Shown here: positions 6,634 through 14,327 of the stretch, piece after piece
How the letters are laid out: every line of letters starts with the position of its first letter
How positions within the stretch are numbered: position 1 is the first letter of the stretch
NCBI GenBank assembly: GCA_007129135.1
Contig: SKWB01000002.1
Coordinates: 1 to 18,729, forward strand
Reading direction: 5' to 3'
DNA from: Halococcaceae archaeon
GTDB lineage: Archaea; Halobacteriota; Halobacteria; Halobacteriales; Halalkalicoccaceae
Length of the DNA stretch: 18,729 nucleotides
The notes under the pieces: model-generated
Told to the model about the DNA's origin: nothing
The model's input: the letters and a program-made list of their open reading frames with translations, nothing else
Database searches by the model: none
Made by a program: the position numbers and the translations under genes

Positions 6634-7346
6634 CCGAAATAGACGCCGTACTCTTCGACCTCGACGGGACCCTCTGTGAGTACCGCCGGAGCAACGACGA
6701 ACTGCTCGATCTCGCGTTCGGCCGGTTAGATCTCGATGCGCCGTTCTCGGGGGAGGAGTACTACGACCGGTTCGACGAACTGTACCACGAGCGGGCGGGG
6801 GACGGCGACCTCGGGCGGTTCCGCGAGCGGTGTTTCGCCGCGCTCGCCGACGAGGCCGGCCTCGACCCCGAGGTCGGCCGCGAGGCCGCCCGTATCTACA
6901 CCGAAGAGCGCGACCCGGGGAACGTCCGGCCGCTCTCGGGTGCCCGCGAGGCGCTCAGCCGCACGGGCGAGCGCCACCCGATCGCCCTGATCACGAACGG
7001 CCCGCCCGAGACACAGGAGCGAAAGCTCGCGACGCTCGGCTTCCACGAGAGCTTCGAGACGGTGGTCTACGCGGGCTACGACACGCCAGCGAAGCCCGAT
7101 CCGATCCCGTTTCACCGCGCGCTCGACGCCATCGGCGTCACCCCGGAGCGGGCGGTCCACGTCGGCGACTCGCTCAAGGCGGACGTCGCCGGCGCGCACG
7201 CCGCCGGGCTCTCGAGTACGTGGGTGGCGAACGGGAGCCGGGGCGAGGGGACACCCATCCCGACGCCCGACTACGTGATCGGCGGCCCCGGCGACCTGCT
7301 CAGGCCGCCGTGGAGTACCGAAAGCGACATTCGCTCCGGCCCCTGA
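6630..7346 (+). CDS. HAD superfamily hydrolase (phosphatase-like)
   Basis: This 238-residue protein has all four haloacid-dehalogenase motifs: I, DLDGT with Asp10 nucleophile and Asp12 acid/base; II, LITNG with Thr122; III, Lys155 in AKPDP; IV, VGDSLKADVAGA with Asp180 and Asp185 for Mg2+. A helical type C1 cap lies between motifs I and II (about residues 16-90). This is the phosphoglycolate phosphatase/YjjG-like layout, so it probably removes phosphate from a small metabolite or nucleotide in the cytoplasm; the substrate cannot be told. The start at 6630 is supported by the ATGA overlap with the upstream gene and by the catalytic motif falling at residue 10. The stop is 10 bases before the next gene. 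Confidence 0.92.
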   Translation: MTEIDAVLFDLDGTLCEYRRSNDELLDLAFGRLDLDAPFSGEEYYDRFDELYHERAGDGDLGRFRERCFAALADEAGLDPEVGREAARIYTEERDPGNVRPLSGAREALSRTGERHPIALITNGPPETQERKLATLGFHESFETVVYAGYDTPAKPDPIPFHRALDAIGVTPERAVHVGDSLKADVAGAHAAGLSSTWVANGSRGEGTPIPTPDYVIGGPGDLLRPPWSTESDIRSGP

Positions 7347-7356
7347 GCGGGGACCG

Positions 7357-7851
7357 ATGGAGGGGAGGAGACGGTCGCGCGACCCGACCGAGGACCCGTT
7401 CGGCTTCGGCGACGACCTGAACGTCGTCTCCCGGGTCCTCCGACCGCTCGTCCCGGCGCGTCTCGGGAGGATCGGTCTCTCCGTCTCCGTCGAAACCGCG
7501 AGAGAGTCCTACGCGATCGGGGAGCCGATCGAGTTCACGATCGAGATACGCAACCGTCTTCCCCTCCCGGTCGAGGTGCCGACCGCCGGCCGTCGGATCT
7601 GGGGCTGGACGGTCGACGGCCTGCTCGAAGCCAGCGACGAACCGCTCTATCGGTCCGATCGAGCGGGCAGCATCGAGCTCCGGGCCGGCGAGAACAGGAC
7701 GATCGAGGGGACGTGGGACGGCCGGTTCAAACGCACCGGCACGCCCACGCGCTGGGTCCCCGCGCGCCCGGGCGAGCACGAGATCGGTGCGTTCGTCGCG
7801 ACGAGCCCGCGAACGAGCGACTCGACGACGGTCAGGCTCTACTCGCGGTGA
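7357..7851 (+). CDS. BsuPI-like immunoglobulin-fold protein
   Basis: The 164-residue product has a basic/acidic N-terminal region (1-45) followed by a predicted all-beta domain (about 46-160). The pattern [20 protein letters not shown], then [19 protein letters not shown], then [15 protein letters not shown], resembles the BsuPI (intracellular proteinase inhibitor) domain, in which a strand-rich sandwich carries a tryptophan block and a terminal 'w...g' strand. There is no signal peptide or membrane segment. It may join the mch-HAD cluster, since only 10 bases separate it from the HAD stop. Its 3' end overlaps that of the convergent ATPase gene by 13 bases. Function is unknown; a protease-inhibitor role should not be assumed. 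Confidence 0.65.
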   Translation: MEGRRRSRDPTEDPFGFGDDLNVVSRVLRPLVPARLGRIGLSVSVETARESYAIGEPIEFTIEIRNRLPLPVEVPTAGRRIWGWTVDGLLEASDEPLYRSDRAGSIELRAGENRTIEGTWDGRFKRTGTPTRWVPARPGEHEIGAFVATSPRTSDSTTVRLYSR

Positions 7852-9200
7852 TGGTGACAGGCGGCGAAGTGCGTTCCCGTCCCGTACTGCGGTTCGATCG
7901 TGTACCGTGGGCGCTCGAGCGCGCAGATGCTGGTCTCCTCGAACGTCGTGGAGAGGAGGTCGCCCGCCTCCCCCCACGCGCCCTCCGAGAGCAGCGCGAT
8001 CGCCTCCTCCACCACGCGTCCCGGATCGCCGTCCGGGCGGGTCCCGTCGAAGAACTCCCGCTCGACGACCGTCTCGACCTCCGAGCGCGAGACCGTCTCC
8101 TCCTCGTCGAGCCCGCCCTCGCGGAGCGCGAACGTCCGGCGTCGGACCCCGCGTGTGAACGCGAGGGTTCGCTCCCACTCGGCGTCGCTCATCCCGTACT
8201 CGGAGAGGGTAGCCGTGTCGACCTCCTCGGAGGTCTCGTGTGCATCGATGTCGGCGCGCCGTGGCTGGACGAGCACCGGACAGCGGGTCCGGAACCGACA
8301 GCCCGAGGGGGGGTTGATCGGGCTGGGGACGTCGCCTTCGAGCGTCCCGCGTGCGTTCGCGACCCGCGGGTCCGGCACCGGGATCGCACCGAGTAACGCC
8401 TCGGTGTAGGGGTGGCCGGGGTTCTCGAACAGCTCCTCCTTCTCGGCGAGTTCGGCGAGGTGACCGAGATACATCACCGCGACCCGGTCGGCGATATACC
8501 TGACGACCGAGAGGTCGTGGCTGATCATCAGGTAGGTGAAGCCGAACTCCTCCTGGAGGTCGCGCATCGTGTTCAACACCTGCGCCTGGACGCTCACGTC
8601 GAGCGCGCTCACCGGCTCGTCACAGACGATCAGCTCCGGGTCGGTGCTCATCGCCCGGGCGAGGTTGATCCGCTGGCGCTGGCCGCCGGAGAACTCGTGG
8701 GGATAGCGGTTGTAGTACTCGCGTTCGAGCTCGACGCGTTCGAGCAGCTCCTTCGCCCGCTCGCGGCGTTCGGCGGCGTCGTACATGTCGTGGGCCTTCA
8801 TCGGCTCCTCGATGATCGGCCCGACTTTCATCCGCGGGTTCAGCGAGGACTGCGGGTCCTGGAAGATCATCTGCATGTCCCGACGCAACGGTCGGAGCTC
8901 GCGCGAGCCGGTCTCGGTCAGTTCGACGCCCTTGAACCGGACGCTGCCCGCCGTGGGTTCGATCAGCTGGAGGATCGCACGCGCGAGCGTCGACTTCCCG
9001 CAGCCGGACTCGCCGACGAGCGCGAGCGTCTCCCCCCGGCGAAGCTCGAAGCTCACGTCGTCGACCGCCTTCACGTCGTCCGAGCCGAACAGCCCCGCGA
9101 GGAACCCACTGTCCGACTGGAAGTACTTCGTGAGCCCCTCGACCTCGAGGATCGGTTCGCCCGTCTCCACCTCGTCGAGGCGCTCGGTCGTCTGGCTCAT
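7839..9200 (-). CDS. dppF: peptide/nickel-type ABC transporter ATPase with enlarged C-terminus
   Basis: This 453-residue protein is the second ATPase of the importer. Walker A GESGCGKS is at 63-70, the Q-loop in MIFQDPQ at 111-117, signature SGGQRQR at 171-177, Walker B IVCDEP at 191-196 and the H-loop His at 228. The oligo_HPY tail follows ([13 protein letters not shown], 262-274). The tail cysteines that hold an iron-sulfur cluster in DppD/DppF proteins are Cys301, Cys307, Cys426 and Cys448. About 118 residues separate the second and third, where ordinary members have roughly ten. The inserted part is acidic and mostly helical. The ATG at 9198-9200 overlaps the upstream ATPase stop (ATGA). 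It is the last gene of the cluster. Peptide specificity is an assumption from family membership. Confidence 0.93.
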   Translation of the reverse strand: MSQTTERLDEVETGEPILEVEGLTKYFQSDSGFLAGLFGSDDVKAVDDVSFELRRGETLALVGESGCGKSTLARAILQLIEPTAGSVRFKGVELTETGSRELRPLRRDMQMIFQDPQSSLNPRMKVGPIIEEPMKAHDMYDAAERRERAKELLERVELEREYYNRYPHEFSGGQRQRINLARAMSTDPELIVCDEPVSALDVSVQAQVLNTMRDLQEEFGFTYLMISHDLSVVRYIADRVAVMYLGHLAELAEKEELFENPGHPYTEALLGAIPVPDPRVANARGTLEGDVPSPINPPSGCRFRTRCPVLVQPRRADIDAHETSEEVDTATLSEYGMSDAEWERTLAFTRGVRRRTFALREGGLDEEETVSRSEVETVVEREFFDGTRPDGDPGRVVEEAIALLSEGAWGEAGDLLSTTFEETSICALERPRYTIEPQYGTGTHFAACHHHRE

Positions 9201-10300
9201 CGCGGACCCTCCACGGTCTCCGGCTGGGCCTCGGTGTGTTCCAGCGGTTCGCTCTCCCAGTAGCCGACCTCGCCGTGTTTGATACAGGCCGAGCGGTGGT
9301 CCAGGCCGACCTCGAGCAGGTCGGGTTCGACCTCCCGGCAGGCCCGTCGCGCGTCCGGACACCGGGGGTGGAACCGACAGCCAGCGGGCGGGTTCATCGC
9401 GCCCGGCATCGTCCCCTTGATCGGGGAGAGGTCCGAGACGGTCCGATCCGGCCGGGGGATCGAGTTCAGGAGCGCCTCCGTGTAGGGGTGTTTCGTGTCG
9501 TGGAAGATCTCGTCGACCGGGCCCTGTTCGACGATCCGCCCGAGATACATCACGTTCACCCGGTCACAGATCTCCGCGACGACGCCCATGTCGTGGGTGA
9601 CCCAGATGAAACTCGTGTCGAACTCGTCGACCAGGTCGTCGACGAGTTCGAGGATCTGGCCCTCGACGGTGACGTCGAGCGCGGTCGTCGGCTCGTCGGC
9701 GATGATCAGGTTCGGCCGGCAGCCGAGCGCCATCGCGATCAGCACCCGCTGGCGCATCCCACCCGAGAACTCGTGTGGGTAATCGGAGTACCGGTCTTCG
9801 GCCTCGGGGATCCCCACCCGACGGAGCATCTCGATCGCCTCCTCTCTCGCCTCCTCCTTGCTCATATCCCGGTTTATCTGGATGAACTCCCGGACCTGTC
9901 CGCCGACGGTGTAGACGGGGTTCAGGCTCTCCATCGGGTCCTGGAAGATGATCGCGATCTCGTTTCCGCGTACCTCCTCGCGCATCTCCCTGTTCGAGAG
10001 CATCTCCTCCGAGTGGACGAGTTTCGGTCGGCCGTCCTCGTCGGCGACCGCAGCCTCGTCGAAGCCGACGAGCGTGCGGTCGCCGTACCGGACCTTTCCG
10101 CCGACCACCTCGCCGGGCTCCTCGACCAGCCGCAGGATCGAGGAGGTCGTCACGCTCTTTCCCGCGCCCGATTCGCCGACGAGGCCGACGATCTCTCCCT
10201 GTTCCACGTCGAAGGAGACGCCGTCGACCGCGCGGACGGCCCCCCGATCGGTGTAGAACTGTGTCTTCAGGTCGCGTACGGTGAGTAGTGGCTCGCTCAT
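9197..10300 (-). CDS. dppD: peptide/nickel-type ABC transporter ATPase
   Basis: The 367-residue ATPase has Walker A GESGAGKS at 42-49, Q-loop [12 protein letters not shown] at 118-127, signature SGGMRQR at 179-185, Walker B LIIADEP at 198-204 and the H-loop in WVTHDMG near 236. The C-terminal oligo_HPY region has the cysteine set [12 protein letters not shown] and SAC, spaced as in cluster-binding DppD proteins. Compared with bacterial DppD there are about 25 extra residues between Walker A and the Q-loop (near 75-110), rich in acidic residues. It energises import together with the second ATPase on the inner face of the membrane. It starts two bases after the permease stop and overlaps the second ATPase by four bases. 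Confidence 0.95.
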   Translation of the reverse strand: MSEPLLTVRDLKTQFYTDRGAVRAVDGVSFDVEQGEIVGLVGESGAGKSVTTSSILRLVEEPGEVVGGKVRYGDRTLVGFDEAAVADEDGRPKLVHSEEMLSNREMREEVRGNEIAIIFQDPMESLNPVYTVGGQVREFIQINRDMSKEEAREEAIEMLRRVGIPEAEDRYSDYPHEFSGGMRQRVLIAMALGCRPNLIIADEPTTALDVTVEGQILELVDDLVDEFDTSFIWVTHDMGVVAEICDRVNVMYLGRIVEQGPVDEIFHDTKHPYTEALLNSIPRPDRTVSDLSPIKGTMPGAMNPPAGCRFHPRCPDARRACREVEPDLLEVGLDHRSACIKHGEVGYWESEPLEHTEAQPETVEGPR

Positions 10301-10302
10301 GG

Positions 10303-11310
10303 TTACTTGATCCGTGGGTCGAGGGCGTCCTGCAGGCCGTCGCCGAAGAGGTTGAAGCCGAAGATGGTGATCATGATCGCGACGCCGGGCCAGACGCTCA
10401 TCCAGGGGTTCGAGAGCATATACTGGTGAGAGACGTTCAGCATCTGCCCCCAGTCGGGCGTCGGCGGCTGTGCGCCGTAGCCCAGAAACGAGAGCCCCGC
10501 GACGATGAGGATCGTCACCCCGATCTGGAGCGTCGCGAGCACCAACACCGGGGCGAAGCTGTTCGGGATCACGTGGCGCATCAGGATGTCCCTGTCCTTC
10601 ACGCCGGTCGCACGGGCGGCCTCGACGTAGTCCATCTCGCGGACCGAGAGCACCCGGCTGCGTATCAGCCGTGCGAAGACCGGGATGAACGTGATCGCGA
10701 CGCCGACCGCCGCGTAGGTGATGTCCGGGTTGTTCCCGCTGACGAGCACCGTGAAGACGATCACGAGCACGAGCGCCGGGATCGCGTAGAGCGACTCGAC
10801 GAAGCGCATCAGCACGTCGTCGACCCAGCCGCCGTAGTAGCCCGAGACGGCGCCGACGACGGTGCCGACGCCCATCCCGATCGCCGTCGCGGTGAGCCCG
10901 ACGAACACCGAGATCTGCGTCCCGTAGATCAGCCTCGTGAGGTAATCACGGCCCGCCTCGTCGGTCCCGAGGGGGTTGTCGGTGATGCTGCCGGAGCCGC
11001 CGTCGACGAAGAAGGGCGGCATCCGGCGTTCGCTCGTCCCCGGGTCGGGGTGTCTCGTCGGGTGATCGAGCATCGGCGCCGCCTGCGCGAGCATGTAGTC
11101 GTCGAGCGCGCCGAAGGTCAGCCTCGAGAGGTGCGTGTCGATCGCCGTGATCACCGTGACGGCGAGGACGAGCGCGATCACCGCGAGGCCGAACCGGGCG
11201 GTCGTGTCGCTCTTGATCCGGCCCAGGGTGTAGCGCCAGCCGACGTTCGCCTCGAACTCGTCGTCGGCCCCGCCGTCCTCCTCTCGCGTCTGCTGTTCTC
11301 CGATCGCCAT
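10303..11310 (-). CDS. dppC: peptide/nickel-type ABC transporter permease, DppC type
   Basis: The product is a 335-residue integral membrane protein of the BPD-type permease family. A cytoplasmic N-terminus (about 40 residues, acidic) precedes a first membrane helix, FGLAVIALVLAVTVITAI. After a long external loop comes the DppC hallmark LGTDEAGRDYLTRLIYGTQIS, then the transmembrane core. The EAA coupling loop is visible as EAARATGVKDRDILMRHVIPN, which contacts the ATPases. The end LFGDGLQDALDPRIK is diagnostic for DppC/OppC proteins. It starts one base after the DppB-type gene stop and is followed by the ATPase gene after two bases, so the four genes form one transcription unit. Confidence 0.95.
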   Translation of the reverse strand: MAIGEQQTREEDGGADDEFEANVGWRYTLGRIKSDTTARFGLAVIALVLAVTVITAIDTHLSRLTFGALDDYMLAQAAPMLDHPTRHPDPGTSERRMPPFFVDGGSGSITDNPLGTDEAGRDYLTRLIYGTQISVFVGLTATAIGMGVGTVVGAVSGYYGGWVDDVLMRFVESLYAIPALVLVIVFTVLVSGNNPDITYAAVGVAITFIPVFARLIRSRVLSVREMDYVEAARATGVKDRDILMRHVIPNSFAPVLVLATLQIGVTILIVAGLSFLGYGAQPPTPDWGQMLNVSHQYMLSNPWMSVWPGVAIMITIFGFNLFGDGLQDALDPRIK

Positions 11311-11311
11311 C

Positions 11312-12364
11312 TCAGGCCTCCTCCCCGTACGTGACCCGCGGGTCGATGTAGGCGTACGCGAGGTCGGTGATGATCACGCCGATGACGAAGACGAAGCCGA
11401 GCACGATGGTCGTCCCGAGGATGAGCTGGTAGTCGAGCGTCTGGATCGACTGGACGATCAGTCGGCCCATCCCGTTGATCGCGAACACCGTCTCGATCAG
11501 CACCGCCCCGCCGAGTGAGGTGGTAAGGTTCAGCCCGATCAGCGTGATGACCGGGAGCTGGGAGGGTCGGAAGGCGTGTTTCCTGAGGATCGTCCGCTCG
11601 GAGACGCCGTAGGCGCGTGCGAGCTGGACGTACTCGGACTGTAGCGACTCGATCATCGAACTGCGTTCGACGCGCATGATCACCGCCATCTGGAGCGTGC
11701 CGAGGGCGACCACCGGTAAGAAGAGGTGTCGCAGCGTCTGGTACCAGAGTTCGAGGTGGTTGCCGTAGCCGTAGAAGGCGGGATCGCGCCACGGATAGAC
11801 CATCCGTCCCGTGGGGAGTATCCCGAGCCAGACGCCGAAGATGACGATCAGCATGATGCCGATCCAGAAGGAGGGGGTGCTCACGCCGAAGAGCGCGATG
11901 ATCCGGGAGATGTGGTCGGTGGGCTTGTTTCGCCTGTTGGCCGCGACCACGCCGAGCGGGATCGCGAGCGTCAGCGCGAACGCGTAGGCCGAGAGGACGA
12001 GCATCAGCGTCGGCGGGATCCGGGTGAGCATCAGTTCGGAGACCGGGCGGTCGTAGTACATGCTGAGACCCAGGTCGCCCTGGAGCAGTCCCGGCGGTGC
12101 GTCCGCGAAGCCGGGGACCCCGAGCAGCCCGAGGAACCACGAGAAACCGAGGTAGTTCAGAAACTGCCTCCAGAGGGGCTCGTCGAGGCCGTAGCGGGCC
12201 TCGATCGAGGCGATCAGCTCCTCGCTCGCCAGCTCCTCTGAGATCATGTAGTCGACCGGATCGCCGGGAGCGAGGTTCACCATCAGGAAGGTGACCACCG
12301 CGATCCCGAACATCACCGGGATCGCCTGCAACAGTCGATAGACGGTATACCGTAGCAAGCTCAT
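11312..12364 (-). CDS. dppB: peptide/nickel-type ABC transporter permease, DppB type
   Basis: This 350-residue membrane protein begins MSLLRYTVYRLLQAIPVMFG, the standard DppB/OppB start with a first helix that continues into VVTFLMVNLAPGDP. The EAA loop is LARAYGVSERTILRKHAFRP, and the segment AVLIETVFAINGMGRLIVQSI is diagnostic for the family. It ends in a DPRVTYGEEA tail. It forms the translocation path with the DppC-type subunit. The ATG at 12362-12364 matches the family start. A TATA-like GTATAAGC lies 34 bases upstream, so the permease-ATPase genes can be transcribed apart from the binding-protein gene, whose stop is 115 bases away. Confidence 0.95.
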   Translation of the reverse strand: MSLLRYTVYRLLQAIPVMFGIAVVTFLMVNLAPGDPVDYMISEELASEELIASIEARYGLDEPLWRQFLNYLGFSWFLGLLGVPGFADAPPGLLQGDLGLSMYYDRPVSELMLTRIPPTLMLVLSAYAFALTLAIPLGVVAANRRNKPTDHISRIIALFGVSTPSFWIGIMLIVIFGVWLGILPTGRMVYPWRDPAFYGYGNHLELWYQTLRHLFLPVVALGTLQMAVIMRVERSSMIESLQSEYVQLARAYGVSERTILRKHAFRPSQLPVITLIGLNLTTSLGGAVLIETVFAINGMGRLIVQSIQTLDYQLILGTTIVLGFVFVIGVIITDLAYAYIDPRVTYGEEA

Positions 12365-12394
12365 GTGGCTTGTACTGGCGAAGTTTGCGGAACG

Positions 12395-12402
12395 GCTTAT
12401 AC
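12395..12402 (-). promoter_or_regulatory. TATA-like box for the dppBCDF genes
   Basis: On the minus strand this reads GTATAAGC, centred about 34 bases before the ATG at 12364. Transcription would start about eight bases before the ATG. It lies in the 115-base gap after the binding-protein gene and gives the membrane and ATPase genes their own promoter. Confidence 0.5.
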
Positions 12403-12479
12403 GCCTCGGTCTGCCTGTCGGTGAGACTGACCGTTCGAGGGATCACGTCCGAAAGAATCCGTCGATCGTATCTCGGTCC

Positions 12480-14162
12480 CTACAGCAGCGTCACGTCGGG
12501 GTGGTCCATCCGCGGGTTCGTCGTCGTCTGGAGGTCCGCCTGCAGCCCCTCGACCTCGTCCGAGAGGTAGGCCGCGGCGTTCAGATCCGTCCAGCCGGGG
12601 ATGTGGACGCAGTCCTCGATGATGATCTCCTGGATCTCGTTGTAGAGCTCCGCGCGCTCGTCGTCCTCGAACGTCTCGCGCGCCTGGATGATCATGTCGT
12701 GGAACTCGTCGTTCTCGTAGTAGTGACCCTGCGTGAGCCCCTCGTTGTCCTGGTGGAACAGCTGGTAGTAGTAGACGTCGGGATCGGCCCCGCCGGTCCA
12801 CCCGAGCGTGTAGAGCTGGAACTCGTCGGAGTCACCGCTCTGGTACGAACTCGTGAAGACGTCCCAGTCGAGACGCTGGACACCAGCCTCGTAGCCGATC
12901 TCGCCCAGACGGTCGGCGATGAGCTCGCCCCAGTTCACGCGCACGTCGTCCGGCGGCGCGATGATGTCGATCTGCGTGTCCTCGTCGATCGCATCGCTCC
13001 CGTCGAGGAGGTCCTGTGCGGTCTCGGGATCGAACTCGTAGGCCATGTCCTGGAAGTGATCGATGCCCTCCATCCCGATCGCGTCGGCCGTCTCCGGCGC
13101 GACCGACATGTTCGTCCACTCCGCGGCCTCGCCGAAGATGTCCTCGACGTAATCACGCGTCGAGTGGCAGTGGGCGATCGCCCGGCGGACGTCCGGGTCC
13201 GCGGTCGGTCCCTCCGCGCAGTTGAACGCGAAGTAGAGGTAGCCGGTGCTCTCGACGGAGGCGATCTCGATCCCCTCCTCGGCATCGAGGTCGTCCCAGT
13301 CGGCCGGTGGGATCCCCTCGATGAGGTGGGTCTCCTGTCCGAGGATCCGGGCGACGCGGCCGGCGTCGTCCTCCGCGGGCTCGTAGCGGATCGAGGCGAC
13401 CTGGCTCGGCTCGTCCCAGTAGTCCTCCCAGAGCTCGACGTCGGCGAACTCGCCGATCTCCGCCTCGACGAACTGGTAGGGGCCCGAGCCGATCGGGTTC
13501 TCGGTGTTGTACGCCTCGGGGTCTTCCTGCCTTGCCTCGGCGTTGACGATGTACGACGGGAGGGTGATCGCCTCGAACGGGGCGTAGACGAACTCCAGGT
13601 CGAACTGGACGGTGTGTTCGTCGATCTCCTCTGCGGACTCGATCATGTCGACGTCCGGCATGTTGTCGGTCTCCTCCTCGACCGGCGCGGTGAACGTGTG
13701 TATGACGTCCTCCGCGGTCACCGGCGTCCCGTCGTGGAACTCGGGCTCCTCCCGTAGCTCGACGATGAAGCGCTGGCCGTCGTTCTCGACCTCGGGCATC
13801 TCGGCGGCGAGCTTCGGCTCGAGTTCGAGGTCGCCCGGCTGGTACTCGTAGAGCCCGTCGTAGATCGTGTGATAGATCTGGCCGGAGTAGGCGTCGTTCG
13901 CGACCACGGGGTCCCACTCGATCGGCGCGACCTGCTGGGTGAAGTTCAGCTGATCGCCCGAGGGGGCCTCATCGTCGTCGTCCGCCGGCTCGTCGTCGTC
14001 GTCGTCCGCGGCCGGATCGTCGTCGTCCTCCGGGGGCTCCGCGTCGTCGTCGGCCGGGTCCAGACACCCGGCTAATACGGTGCCGGAGACCGCGACTCCC
14101 GAGGCGAGCAGCTTCCGCCTCGTGAGGAGGTCCATCGCGTCGGTGTCGATCTTTCGTGTCAT
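12480..14162 (-). CDS. family 5 solute-binding lipoprotein of the ABC importer
   Basis: The 560-residue precursor is the extracellular receptor of the adjacent importer. A twin-arginine signal with lipobox is clear: TRRKLLASG at 14-22, a hydrophobic core, then LAGC with Cys33 as the lipidated residue. An acidic linker of mostly Asp, Glu, Pro and Ala (36-67) tethers the binding domain. The SBP_bac_5 core follows, with HTIYDGLYEY, ELREEPEFHDGTPVTAEDVI and NPIGSGPYQF, as in DppA/OppA/NikA. An ATG at 14133-14135 would shorten the protein by nine residues and keep the signal; I prefer 14162 because a TATA-like CTTTAGAG lies about 34 bases upstream. A short CAAC-N6-GTTG repeat (14165-14178) near the expected transcription start may be an operator. 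The ligand may be a peptide, but nickel or sugar binding is not excluded. Confidence 0.94.
   Translation of the reverse strand: MTRKIDTDAMDLLTRRKLLASGVAVSGTVLAGCLDPADDDAEPPEDDDDPAADDDDDEPADDDDEAPSGDQLNFTQQVAPIEWDPVVANDAYSGQIYHTIYDGLYEYQPGDLELEPKLAAEMPEVENDGQRFIVELREEPEFHDGTPVTAEDVIHTFTAPVEEETDNMPDVDMIESAEEIDEHTVQFDLEFVYAPFEAITLPSYIVNAEARQEDPEAYNTENPIGSGPYQFVEAEIGEFADVELWEDYWDEPSQVASIRYEPAEDDAGRVARILGQETHLIEGIPPADWDDLDAEEGIEIASVESTGYLYFAFNCAEGPTADPDVRRAIAHCHSTRDYVEDIFGEAAEWTNMSVAPETADAIGMEGIDHFQDMAYEFDPETAQDLLDGSDAIDEDTQIDIIAPPDDVRVNWGELIADRLGEIGYEAGVQRLDWDVFTSSYQSGDSDEFQLYTLGWTGGADPDVYYYQLFHQDNEGLTQGHYYENDEFHDMIIQARETFEDDERAELYNEIQEIIIEDCVHIPGWTDLNAAAYLSDEVEGLQADLQTTTNPRMDHPDVTLL
13962..14057. 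repeat. Asp-codon triplet repeat encoding the lipoprotein linker
   Basis: The stretch is dominated by GTC triplets on the plus strand (GAC, Asp, on the coding strand), interrupted by Glu, Pro and Ala codons. It encodes residues 36-67 of the binding lipoprotein. Such triplet tracts tend to change length by slippage in multiples of three, so linker length may vary between strains without breaking the frame. Confidence 0.6.
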
Positions 14163-14191
14163 ATCAACAGTATGGTTGTTACTGACTATCC

Positions 14192-14199
14192 CTCTAAAG
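14192..14199 (-). promoter_or_regulatory. TATA-like box for the solute-binding lipoprotein gene
   Basis: On the minus strand this reads CTTTAGAG, about 34 bases before the ATG at 14162, giving a short leader. The surrounding DNA (14161-14215) is the most AT-rich part of this intergenic stretch, as expected for a strong haloarchaeal promoter. Confidence 0.5.
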
Positions 14200-14270
14200 T
14201 GTTTCGTAATGACAGGGAACGGTCGGCTGACGGCCGTCTGCCGCCCGCTCGTACGGTCTGCTCTACGCCA

Positions 14271-14301
14271 CCCGATCCGACCGCAGACTGGTCGGATCGG
14301 G
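14271..14301. repeat. perfect 12-bp inverted repeat downstream of the GTPase gene
   Basis: CCCGATCCGACC (14271-14282) and GGTCGGATCGGG (14290-14301) are exact reverse complements with a 7-base loop, GCAGACT. It lies 26 bases past the stop of the GTPBP1-like gene and about 110 bases before the binding-lipoprotein start, both on the minus strand. No T-run follows on the minus strand, so a simple T-dependent terminator is not evident. It may end or stabilise the GTPase message or be a protein-binding site. Confidence 0.65.
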
Positions 14302-14327
14302 CCGGTGGATCGGGAGATCGATCCGTA

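Noticed and set aside
11178..12446. 422-residue minus-strand frame overlapping the DppB-type gene
   Set aside because: It is a different frame of the DppB-type gene with an Arg/Pro-rich product; the 350-residue frame carries the real permease motifs.
12363..13757. 464-residue plus-strand open frame opposite the binding-lipoprotein gene
   Set aside because: It is the complement of a clear family 5 binding protein with lipobox and conserved blocks, and has no independent support.
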